Source: an uncultured Clostridia bacterium (GTDB lineage Bacteria > Bacillota > Clostridia > Oscillospirales > Oscillospiraceae). From it: a stretch of 5,626 nucleotides of DNA. The translations under genes and the position numbers were made by a program. The stretch lies in assembly GCA_945946745.1 (NCBI GenBank), contig CAMEWZ010000110.1, positions 1 to 5,626 on the forward strand, read 5' to 3'. The stretch's first letter is position 1; each line of letters begins with the position of its first letter. Of this stretch, positions 1 through 5,489 are shown one piece after another. The notes below the pieces were generated by a model that was not told the DNA's origin, made no database searches, and saw nothing but the letters and a program-made list of their open reading frames with translations.

Positions 1-15
1 TTTCTCGGTTCGTGA

Positions 16-43
16 TTGACTTTCCCTAGAAAAAAGCTATAAT
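16..43 (+). promoter_or_regulatory. Sigma-A-type promoter of the SAM hydrolase-ECF operon
   Basis: A -35 box TTGACT (16-21) and a perfect -10 box TATAAT (38-43) are separated by 16 bases. Transcription would begin near base 50, leaving a leader of only about 25 bases before the ATG at 75. The leader contains an AGGAG ribosome binding site (61-65) and has no room for a riboswitch or attenuator. It is the only strong promoter seen ahead of the four-gene operon. Sequence upstream of base 16 is too short to judge operators. Confidence 0.85.
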
Positions 44-74
44 AATACATACCAATAGATAGGAGCAGCGTGTT

Positions 75-920
75 ATGAATCCTCTTGTTTTTCAAACGGA
101 TTTCGGCCTGGTGGACGGCGCGGTGAGCGCGATGTACGGCGTGGCTTACTGCGTCAATCCGGAGCTGAAGATCCATGACTTGACCCACGACATTACGCCG
201 TACAGCGTTTGGGAGGCCAGCTACCGGCTGATCCAGACCATCAACTATTGGCCGGAAAACACGGTATTTGTTTCCGTGGTGGATCCCGGTGTCGGTTCCA
301 ACCGGAAAAGCGTGGTGGTCAAAACCGCGAATAACCGCTATATTGTCACGCCGGATAACGGTACGCTGACCCATGTGATGCGTTTTGACGGTATCGTGGC
401 GGCGCGGGAAATTGACGAGCAAATCAACCGTCTGCCCCGCTCCGGCGAGAGCTATACCTTCCACGGCCGGGATGTTTACGCCTATACCGGCGCAAGGCTG
501 GCCAGCGGTGTCATCGATTTTGCCGGGGTTGGCCCGGAGATTCCCTTGGATAGCCTGGTTACCCTGCCCATCGTAGAGCCAAAGCTGGAGGGTAGTGCCG
601 TGTGCGGCACCATCGACGTGCTGGATGTACGCTTCGGCAGCCTGTGGACGAACATTCCCAGAACCCTGTTTCTCCAAACCGGCATTCAGTACGGCGACCG
701 GGTCAGTATTACCATTGAGAATGATACCCGCACCGTTTATCGCAATATCATTCTGTTCGCCAAGAGCTTCGCGGATGTGTATGTGGGAGAAGCGCTGGCC
801 TATGTGAACAGCCTGGACTGTGTGGCGGTAGCCATCAACCAAGGCAGCTTTGCCCGGGCCTACAACATTGGCACCGGCAACTCCTGGCGAATCCGGATCG
901 AACCGTTTAAGGGTTTTTGA
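75..920 (+). CDS. SAM hydroxide adenosyltransferase (DUF62 family SAM hydrolase)
   Basis: A 281-residue cytosolic protein of the family that cleaves S-adenosylmethionine with water to adenosine and L-methionine, structurally related to the SAM-dependent fluorinase and chlorinase. Visible motifs: QTDFG near the N-terminus (D9), VVDPGVG (D70), R77 seven residues later, PDNG (93-96) and FHGRD (H130). D70, R77 and H130 match the spacing of the Asp-Arg-His set reported for the archaeal hydrolases, which favours hydrolysis over halogenation. The C-terminal domain carries DVRFGSLWTNIP (184-195), where the family usually reads FGN; Ser189 replaces that Asn. Length is normal for the family and there is no signal peptide. 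The ATG follows AGGAG with a 9-base gap. It is the first gene of the operon, 51 bases before an ECF S component, so its reaction probably supplies or consumes a compound connected with the transporter cargo. Family assignment is firm; the physiological role is inference. Confidence 0.9.
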   Translation: MNPLVFQTDFGLVDGAVSAMYGVAYCVNPELKIHDLTHDITPYSVWEASYRLIQTINYWPENTVFVSVVDPGVGSNRKSVVVKTANNRYIVTPDNGTLTHVMRFDGIVAAREIDEQINRLPRSGESYTFHGRDVYAYTGARLASGVIDFAGVGPEIPLDSLVTLPIVEPKLEGSAVCGTIDVLDVRFGSLWTNIPRTLFLQTGIQYGDRVSITIENDTRTVYRNIILFAKSFADVYVGEALAYVNSLDCVAVAINQGSFARAYNIGTGNSWRIRIEPFKGF

Positions 921-971
921 TTGTTGTTTCAGCCGTTTGGCTTTAACAGAATATAATGGAGGTAGAATTGT

Positions 972-1520
972 ATGAAGAAGTTTTCTGTGAAAACCATCGT
1001 TGCCATCGGCATCGGCGCTGCCCTGTTTTTTGTTCTGGGCCGGTTCGTTGCCATTCCCAGCCCGGTTCCCAATACCAGCATTTCTGTGCAGTATGGTCTG
1101 TTGGCCTTCCTGTCCGTGGTCTATGGCCCGGTGGCGGGTGCGCTGGTTGGTTTTATCGGCCACACGCTGATCGATTTCAGCTATGGCTGGGGCATCTGGT
1201 GGAGCTGGGTAATCGCGTCCGCCGTGTTTGGCCTGCTGATGGGCCTGTCTGCCAAGGTGCTGAAGATGGACGAGGCTGACATGGGCAAGAAGGGCCTTAT
1301 CAAGTTCAACCTGGCCCAGGTGGTGTGCCATCTGATCTGTTGGTTTGCCGTGGCTCCCGTGCTGGATGTTTACATGATGGGCGAGCCTTGGGACAAGCTG
1401 CTTGCCCAGGGCTTGATGGCTGGCGTTGCCAATGCCGTCACCACTGCCATTGTGGGTAGCCTCTTGTGCGTTGCTTACGCTGCCACCAAGACCAAGGCTG
1501 GCAGCCTGACCAAGGAGTAA
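972..1520 (+). CDS. ECF transporter S component, UPF0397 type
   Basis: A 182-residue, very hydrophobic membrane protein with about six predicted transmembrane segments (roughly residues 8-28, 38-56, 57-72, 76-95, 112-132 and 147-170). The N-terminal pattern VPNTSISVQYG followed by YGPVAGALVGFIGHTLIDF is typical of the UPF0397 / ECF-ribofla_trS (PF07155) group of substrate-binding S components. A Trp-rich stretch GWGIWWSW (72-79) may help line the binding pocket. In ECF importers the S component binds the small-molecule cargo and topples in the membrane when it docks on the ATPase-EcfT module. The start is set by GGAGGT (958-963) 8 bases before the ATG. Members of this family are often labelled riboflavin-type by homology, but cargo cannot be told from sequence. 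Its place between a SAM hydrolase and dedicated energising subunits points to a SAM-, adenosine- or methionine-related compound, which is inference. Confidence 0.88.
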   Translation: MKKFSVKTIVAIGIGAALFFVLGRFVAIPSPVPNTSISVQYGLLAFLSVVYGPVAGALVGFIGHTLIDFSYGWGIWWSWVIASAVFGLLMGLSAKVLKMDEADMGKKGLIKFNLAQVVCHLICWFAVAPVLDVYMMGEPWDKLLAQGLMAGVANAVTTAIVGSLLCVAYAATKTKAGSLTKE

Positions 1521-1531
1521 GTAAACACGTC

Positions 1532-1560
1532 GCAAAGGCAGGCCTAGCGCCTGCCTTTGC
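1532..1560 (+). repeat. Intercistronic hairpin between S component and ATPase genes
   Basis: A perfect 12-base-pair inverted repeat (1532-1543 with 1549-1560) encloses a 5-base loop CTAGC. It starts 11 bases after the S-component stop and ends 5 bases before the AGGAGG site of the ATPase gene. No run of T follows, so it does not look like an efficient intrinsic terminator. It may act as a partial terminator, an RNA-processing site or a 3' stabiliser that keeps S-component mRNA in excess over the downstream genes. The structure is visible; the role is inference. Confidence 0.75.
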
Positions 1561-1565
1561 TCGTT

Positions 1566-1571
1566 AGGAGG
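1566..1571 (+). promoter_or_regulatory. Ribosome binding site fixing the TTG start of the ATPase gene
   Basis: A perfect AGGAGG lies 7 bases before TTG at 1579. No ATG or GTG lies at a suitable distance, and the reading frame from this TTG begins directly with the first ATPase domain, so TTG is the most credible start. Confidence 0.85.
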
Positions 1572-1578
1572 ACTTTTC

Positions 1579-3288
1579 TTGGAAAAAGAAACGATCATTT
1601 CCTTTGAAAACTTCGGTTTTCAATACACCGCCCAGGCGGAGCCTACCCTCTATGACATCAACCTGCAAATTCACAAGGGGGAAAAAATCTTGATTGCCGG
1701 CCCGTCAGGCTGCGGAAAGTCCACCCTCGCCCATTGTATCAACGGCCTTGTTCCCAATTCCTATCCCGGGAAAACCACAGGCGCACTGACCATTGGCGGG
1801 AAAAACGCGCTAGAGCTGGGATTGTTTGGCTTATCCAAAATTGTGGGAACGGTGCTCCAGGATTCCGACAGTCAGTTCATTGGCCTAACGGTGGCGGAGG
1901 ATATTGCCTTTGCCCTGGAAAATGACTGTGTTCCCACCGGGGAAATGCATCAGCAGGTGGAACGCATTGCCGAGTTGGTGGACGTAAAGCAGGTCTTGGG
2001 CCACGCGCCCCACGAAATTTCCGGCGGTCAAAAGCAGCGGGTCGGCCTGGGAGGCGTCATGGTCAGCGATGTGGATGTGCTGCTGTTCGACGAGCCATTG
2101 GCAAATCTGGATCCGGCCACGGGAAAGCAGGCCATTGTTCTGATCGACGAAATTCAGAAGCGCACCGGCTGCGCCGTGATCATCATTGAGCACCGGCTGG
2201 AGGATGTGCTTTACCGGCCGGTAGATCGTGTGGTACTCATGGGGGACGGGCGAATTGTCTATGACGGAAGCCCGGATGATTTGCTTTGCCAAAATCTTTT
2301 GCAGGAGCGGGGCATCCGGGAACCGCTGTATGTCACCGCGCTAAAATATGCCGGAGTTGCCTTGACGCCGGAGATGCGTCCGTCTTTTCTTCCGGAGCTG
2401 AAGCTGTCCGAAGATCAAAAGGCCCAGGTGTTTGCTTGGTTTGCCCGGCAGCCGGCGGTGAAACCCACACCCAATCCGGAGGTTCTGCTGCGAGCGGAAG
2501 ACATTGACTTCACCTATGAGGGAGGTCATCACGCGCTGCGGGGAATCAACGCCGTGATTCACAAGGGAGAGATGCTCAGCATCGTGGGCACCAATGGCGC
2601 GGGAAAATCCACCTTTTCTAAGGTTATCTGCGGCTTTGAAAAGCCGCAAAGCGGCATCCTGGAGCTGAACGGCCAGGATTTGGGAGCATTAAGCATCAAG
2701 GAGCGGGCCGACCACATCGGCTATGTGATGCAAAATCCCAATCAGATGATCTCCAAGACCCAGATCTATGATGAGGTAGCCCTGGGCCTGCGCAACCGGG
2801 GGGTTCCCGAGGAGGAAATCCGTCCCCGGGTGGAACAGACATTGAAAATCTGCGGTCTTTATCCTTTCCGGAACTGGCCGGTTTCCGCCTTGAGCTACGG
2901 ACAGAAAAAGCGGGTCACCATCGCCTCCATTCTGGTGCTGAAACCGGAAATGATCCTTCTGGACGAGCCTACCGCTGGGCAGGATCTAAAGCATTACACG
3001 GAAATCATGGATTTTCTCTCGGAACTGAACCGCCAGGGGGTCACCGTGGTGCTGATTACCCACGATATGCATTTGATGCTGGAATACACCCCCAGAGCCA
3101 TCGTTTTTCACGCGGGAAAGGTGATCGCGGATATGTCCGCTGCCCAGGTGCTGAATTCTCCGGAAATTGTGGAAGCAGCCCATTTGAAGGAGACATCCTT
3201 GTACCACCTGGCCGGGTTGTGCGGAATTTCTGATCCGGAGGAATTCACCCGGCGCTTTATCGCCCGGGATCGGGAGGTGCGTGTATGA
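1579..3288 (+). CDS. ECF transporter double ATPase (two fused ABC domains)
   Basis: A 569-residue protein with two complete ABC ATPase domains in tandem, equivalent to EcfA and EcfA' fused in one chain. Domain 1: Walker A GPSGCGKST (41-49), Q-loop Q94, signature ISGGQ (147-151), Walker B VLLFDEP (167-173) with E172, and switch His H205. Domain 2: Walker A GTNGAGKST (337-345), Q-loop Q385, signature LSYGQ (438-442, Tyr in place of the first Gly), Walker B MILLDEP (458-464) and H495. Residues about 235-300 form the linker. All catalytic residues are present in both halves, so both sites may hydrolyse ATP, though the altered signature suggests asymmetry. It acts on the cytoplasmic face, driving uptake by the S component through EcfT. 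Translation starts at TTG. Its last four bases overlap the start of the EcfT gene (ATGA), implying translational coupling and 1:1 synthesis. The fused architecture is that of the YkoD-like dedicated (group I) ECF systems rather than the shared EcfA1/EcfA2 pair. Confidence 0.93.
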   Translation: MEKETIISFENFGFQYTAQAEPTLYDINLQIHKGEKILIAGPSGCGKSTLAHCINGLVPNSYPGKTTGALTIGGKNALELGLFGLSKIVGTVLQDSDSQFIGLTVAEDIAFALENDCVPTGEMHQQVERIAELVDVKQVLGHAPHEISGGQKQRVGLGGVMVSDVDVLLFDEPLANLDPATGKQAIVLIDEIQKRTGCAVIIIEHRLEDVLYRPVDRVVLMGDGRIVYDGSPDDLLCQNLLQERGIREPLYVTALKYAGVALTPEMRPSFLPELKLSEDQKAQVFAWFARQPAVKPTPNPEVLLRAEDIDFTYEGGHHALRGINAVIHKGEMLSIVGTNGAGKSTFSKVICGFEKPQSGILELNGQDLGALSIKERADHIGYVMQNPNQMISKTQIYDEVALGLRNRGVPEEEIRPRVEQTLKICGLYPFRNWPVSALSYGQKKRVTIASILVLKPEMILLDEPTAGQDLKHYTEIMDFLSELNRQGVTVVLITHDMHLMLEYTPRAIVFHAGKVIADMSAAQVLNSPEIVEAAHLKETSLYHLAGLCGISDPEEFTRRFIARDREVRV

Positions 3289-4112
3289 CAAATCTGTTCA
3301 ATTACATTGATCGCCCCTCCCCTATCCACCGGCTCACCGGCGCTTGCAAGCTGGTGTGCCTCATTACCTGGAGTCTGGCGGCGATGACCAGCTTCTACAC
3401 ACCGCTGCTGTGTGTTCTCACCGTTGCGGCTTTGATCCTGTTCCGGGTTGCCCGGCTGCGGTTGAAGGACATTTCCTTTATGGTGGGCATCATGCTGGTC
3501 TATATTCTGATGAACAACGTGCTGATTTTCCTGTTCAGTCCCACCCATGGCACAACGCTCTATGGTACCCAAACGGTGCTGTTTCGGATCGCGGGGCCGT
3601 ATGTGGTCACTGCGGAGCAGCTGTTTTACCACTTCAACGTGATTTTGAAGAACGCCTGCACCATTCCCATTGTGCTGCTGTTCGTCTGCACCACCAATCC
3701 TTCGGAATTTGCCGCCTCTTTGAACCGCATCGGCGTCAGCTACCGGGTCAGCTACGCGGTGGCTCTGGCGCTGCGGTATATCCCCGACATTCAGCGGGAA
3801 TTCCGGGATATTTCCCTGGCCCAGCAGGCCCGGGGCACGGAAATGAGCAAAAAAGCCAGCCTGGTGAGCCGCTTGAAAGCCGCCAGCTCCATTCTGATTC
3901 CGCTGATTCTATCCTCCATGGAGCGAATCGAAACCATTTCCAACGCCATGGAGCTGCGGGGCTTTGGTAAGGGCAAAAAGCGCACCTGGTATTCCGGCCG
4001 GAGGTTCTCCAAACTGGATCTGCTGGCCATGGCCGTCTGCGTGGGGCTGATGCTCCTGTCTCTGGCACTGACCTATTTCAACGGCGGCCGGTATTATAAC
4101 CCCTTTGTATAA
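3285..4112 (+). CDS. ECF transporter transmembrane coupling protein EcfT
   Basis: A 275-residue membrane protein of the CbiQ/EcfT family, the permanent scaffold that links S component and ATPases. Hydrophobic segments occur at about 20-55, 64-85, 120-136, 150-166 (less hydrophobic), 200-212 and 244-264. The cytoplasmic coupling region shows both Arg motifs used to contact the ATPases: A-R-G at 182-184 in QARGTE and L-R-G at 224-226 in ELRGFG. The helix ALRYIPDIQREF (162-173) ahead of the first motif is typical. The start ATG overlaps the ATPase stop by four bases and has GGAGGT (3273-3278) 6 bases upstream inside the preceding gene. It is the last gene of the operon and is followed at once by a terminator hairpin. 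Specific substrate cannot be inferred from this subunit. Recognition is strong from the paired Arg motifs and the neighbours. Confidence 0.92.
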   Translation: MTNLFNYIDRPSPIHRLTGACKLVCLITWSLAAMTSFYTPLLCVLTVAALILFRVARLRLKDISFMVGIMLVYILMNNVLIFLFSPTHGTTLYGTQTVLFRIAGPYVVTAEQLFYHFNVILKNACTIPIVLLFVCTTNPSEFAASLNRIGVSYRVSYAVALALRYIPDIQREFRDISLAQQARGTEMSKKASLVSRLKAASSILIPLILSSMERIETISNAMELRGFGKGKKRTWYSGRRFSKLDLLAMAVCVGLMLLSLALTYFNGGRYYNPFV

Positions 4113-4115
4113 ACA

Positions 4116-4143
4116 AACCCGGCGGGGAGAACCCCGCCGGGTT
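4116..4143. terminator. Shared terminator between convergent ECF operon and AEC gene
   Basis: A perfect 12-base-pair GC-rich stem (4116-4127 with 4132-4143) has the tetraloop AGAA. On the plus strand it begins 4 bases after the EcfT stop and is followed by TTATTCTATT. On the minus strand it follows the AEC stop by 6 bases and runs into TTTGTTTAT. Both sides are T-rich, more clearly on the minus strand, so it probably ends transcription from both directions. Confidence 0.88.
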
Positions 4144-4149
4144 ATTCTA

Positions 4150-5058
4150 TTACAGCATCACGGCCAGCAAGGTCACGGTGATGACAATGCTTAGTACAAT
4201 GGAAATGGAATTCAGCGCGCTGGACAAGCCCACGTCTCCCTTCATTTCTCCGGTAAAGCCGGGCACAGCGGAGCCGATGGGGCTGAGGGCCAGAATGACC
4301 AGCGCCTGCCGGATCTCCAATTCAAAGGGCAGCAGGAAATAAAAGATGCAGGCCAAAATCGCGCCAATGCCATAGCGGATGGAAAGCATCTTCACAATGG
4401 TACGAATCTGCGACCTGTCCCCTTCCAGCTTGAAGCCCACACCGATCATCAGCATGGCCATAAAGGCGTTGGCGTTTCCGATGATGCCCGCGCAGGACAT
4501 CACAAATCCGGGAACGGACAGATGCAGTAGATTCAGCAGCAGCATGGTCACATAGCAGACAAAGGGAACAGATTTTGCCAGGGCCTTCCCGATCCGCTTA
4601 AAGGAGAAGCCGGTACCATCTTTGACCATGGAGGCAAGGCTGAACGCGCCGCCCAGGCAGATGACCGCGTTTCCAGTGTCAAACAGGCTTGTAGCCACAA
4701 CACCCATTGGCCCGAGAAAGCTCTGGGCAAAGGGAATTACAAAGGTGCCGATGTTGTAGCCCGGAAGGTTCAGCATGGCAAAGGCCTGGTCGGCTCTGGA
4801 CTTTTTCCGGTTTAGGAAAAAACCGATCAGAATGTAAAGCAGTCCGCAGCCAATGGCCAGCAGAACCAGGCTCAGCAGGGACATATCGATCTGTTTTCCG
4901 GCGAAGTTCGTAATGATCGCGGCAGGCAGGGTGATCCGGATGGTGATCCGGGATAGGATTGTAAAATCCTCCTGCTTAAAAAAGCCGATTTTCTTCAAAA
5001 AATATCCCAGCAGGATAATGGCGACAAAGCTGCCTGCCCGGGTTACAATATCCAGCAT
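4150..5058 (-). CDS. AEC-family permease (auxin efflux carrier-like)
   Basis: A 302-residue integral membrane protein with about ten hydrophobic segments in two similar halves, as in the AEC family (TC 2.A.69), whose bacterial members move organic acids or amino-acid-like anions. Family-like patterns include NIGTFVIPF (102-110), SLFDTGNA (124-131) and a C-terminal SPIGSAVPGFTGE (259-271) followed by GD and an LNS motif. The charged linker between the halves lies around residues 145-165. Substrate cannot be assigned. The longest open frame begins at 5085, but I choose ATG at 5058 because GGAGGA (5068-5073) sits 9 bases before it and the promoter's predicted transcription start (about 5082) lies inside the longer version's start codon region. 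The gene is convergent with the ECF operon and has its own promoter, so a functional link with the importer is not implied. Family call is confident; function is generic. Confidence 0.87.
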   Translation of the reverse strand: MLDIVTRAGSFVAIILLGYFLKKIGFFKQEDFTILSRITIRITLPAAIITNFAGKQIDMSLLSLVLLAIGCGLLYILIGFFLNRKKSRADQAFAMLNLPGYNIGTFVIPFAQSFLGPMGVVATSLFDTGNAVICLGGAFSLASMVKDGTGFSFKRIGKALAKSVPFVCYVTMLLLNLLHLSVPGFVMSCAGIIGNANAFMAMLMIGVGFKLEGDRSQIRTIVKMLSIRYGIGAILACIFYFLLPFELEIRQALVILALSPIGSAVPGFTGEMKGDVGLSSALNSISIVLSIVITVTLLAVML

Positions 5059-5067
5059 TGCGTTCTC

Positions 5068-5073
5068 TCCTCC
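5068..5073 (-). promoter_or_regulatory. Ribosome binding site that decides the AEC start
   Basis: Read on the minus strand, GGAGGA lies 9 bases before the ATG at 5058-5056. The upstream in-frame ATG at 5085 has no comparable site and lies essentially at the predicted transcription start. Confidence 0.8.
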
Positions 5074-5079
5074 AATCGT

Positions 5080-5089
5080 TTCCATGGAA
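5080..5089. repeat. Perfect palindrome at the AEC transcription start
   Basis: TTCCATGGAA is a 10-base perfect palindrome touching the last base of the -10 box and spanning the predicted transcription start of the AEC gene. Its position would suit a repressor operator, but short palindromes arise by chance and no regulator is encoded in the window. Confidence 0.4.
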
Positions 5090-5117
5090 TTATAACAGAA
5101 AAAAACGAAGAATACAA
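5089..5117 (-). promoter_or_regulatory. Extended -10 promoter of the AEC permease gene
   Basis: On the minus strand a perfect TATAAT (5094-5089) is preceded by TG one base away (TGTTATAAT), an extended -10 element. A weak -35 box TTGTAT (5117-5112) lies 17 bases upstream, separated by a T-rich spacer. Transcription would start near 5082, giving a leader of about 24 bases. Confidence 0.75.
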
Positions 5118-5186
5118 GAGCAGACTTCGACTTCCACTGGGAAACCGCTGTGGTGATTGGAAAATCGTATCATACTGATATTCAAT

Positions 5187-5220
5187 AAAAAACTTTCATT
5201 CGCAAGAATGGAAGTTTTTT
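5187..5220. terminator. Bidirectional intrinsic terminator hairpin
   Basis: A 15-base-pair stem (5187-5201 with 5206-5220, one T-G wobble) closes on a GCAA tetraloop on the plus strand. The stem begins with six A and ends with six T, so either strand gives a hairpin followed by a U-run. On the minus strand it would end transcripts arriving from the right before the AEC promoter. On the plus strand it would stop antisense transcripts from entering the hairpin cluster. Confidence 0.82.
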
Positions 5221-5243
5221 ATAGGAAGATCATAATGAGACGG

Positions 5244-5279
5244 GTTTCCATGATTTTCTATTCCGAAAATCATGGAAAC
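5244..5279. repeat. Perfect 15-bp inverted repeat (hairpin 1 of cluster)
   Basis: Bases 5244-5258 pair perfectly with 5265-5279 around a 6-base loop. No T-run follows on either strand, so it is not a standard terminator. The outer arm GTTTCCATG recurs at 5078-5086 next to the AEC promoter. Confidence 0.8.
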
Positions 5280-5283
5280 GACA

Positions 5284-5300
5284 ACGCCGCCAGGCGGTGT
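5284..5300. repeat. GC-rich 7-bp hairpin (hairpin 2 of cluster)
   Basis: Bases 5284-5290 pair with 5294-5300, including one G-T wobble, around the loop CAG. It sits four bases after hairpin 1 and one base before hairpin 3. Confidence 0.65.
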
Positions 5301-5301
5301 C

Positions 5302-5333
5302 TATCTGATAAAACCGAATGGTTTTATCAGATA
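5302..5333. repeat. Perfect 14-bp inverted repeat (hairpin 3 of cluster)
   Basis: Bases 5302-5315 pair perfectly with 5320-5333 around a GAAT loop. No T-run follows on either strand. With hairpins 1 and 2 it makes a 90-base stretch that is almost wholly base-paired. Confidence 0.8.
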
Positions 5334-5442
5334 ATAGTATCAAAAAGCATCAAAGCCATTTTGCGGAAGGAGCATTCTTCTTGGAATAACGAATCGTTGG
5401 AATTTCTATCGGTTCCAAGTTTGGAAACATCATGCAGAGAAA

Positions 5443-5469
5443 TCCCCCTAACCTCAGAGGTTAGGGGGA
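5443..5469 (-). terminator. Terminator-like hairpin after the MetF-like gene
   Basis: A perfect 12-base-pair stem (5443-5454 with 5458-5469) has a 3-base loop and five consecutive G-C pairs. It lies 20 bases downstream of the minus-strand stop at 5490 and is followed on that strand by ATTTCTCT, a weak T-rich tract. It probably ends or stabilises that transcript. Confidence 0.7.
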
Positions 5470-5489
5470 AATGCACACAATGGGTTATT

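Larger units (their letters stand above)
5059..5489. other. Non-coding interval rich in inverted repeats
   Basis: These roughly 430 bases between two minus-strand genes contain no open frame that looks like a real protein and are more AT-rich than the flanking genes. They hold the AEC promoter and leader (5059-5117), a U-tract hairpin (5187-5220), three hairpins almost touching one another (5244-5333), a weaker inverted repeat TTCCAA-GT-TTGGAA (5413-5426) and a terminator-like hairpin (5443-5469). Bases 5118-5186 and 5334-5412 show nothing clear beyond short repeats such as TTGGAAT at 5381 and 5397. I saw no tRNA, rRNA or known riboswitch core. Confidence 0.7.

Noticed and set aside
75..920. 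SAM-dependent fluorinase or chlorinase
   Set aside because: The protein has the hydrolase-type D70-R77-H130 arrangement and the FHGRD motif, has normal DUF62 length, and sits in a transporter operon rather than a natural-product cluster.
921..971. Internal promoter before the S-component gene, from TATAAT at 952-957
   Set aside because: No -35 box lies at 16-18 bases from it, and the hexamer abuts the ribosome binding site, leaving almost no leader.
956..1279. 107-codon plus-strand open frame overlapping the S-component start
   Set aside because: It starts inside the ribosome binding region, is Cys/Arg/Trp-rich and unlike any membrane or globular protein, and is out of frame with a clear S-component gene.
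3108..3632. 174-codon minus-strand open frame across the ATPase-EcfT junction
   Set aside because: It lies antisense to two well-supported genes, is rich in His, Gln and Arg as expected for reversed GC-rich codons, and has no recognisable motif.
4853..5095. 80-codon plus-strand open frame antisense to the AEC N-terminus
   Set aside because: It is a mirror of the AEC coding region and contains no family-like pattern; the AEC gene has promoter, ribosome binding site and terminator.
5365..5386. Small plus-strand gene with AAGGAG (5367-5372) before TTG at 5381
   Set aside because: The spacing is good, but the TTG frame ends after two codons, and the only open frame nearby lacks a normal start and spells no recognisable peptide.
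5118..5440. SAM, T-box or other known riboswitch, tRNA or CRISPR array
   Set aside because: None of the conserved cores, cloverleaf pairings or regularly spaced repeats were found on either strand; the inverted repeats differ in sequence from one another.
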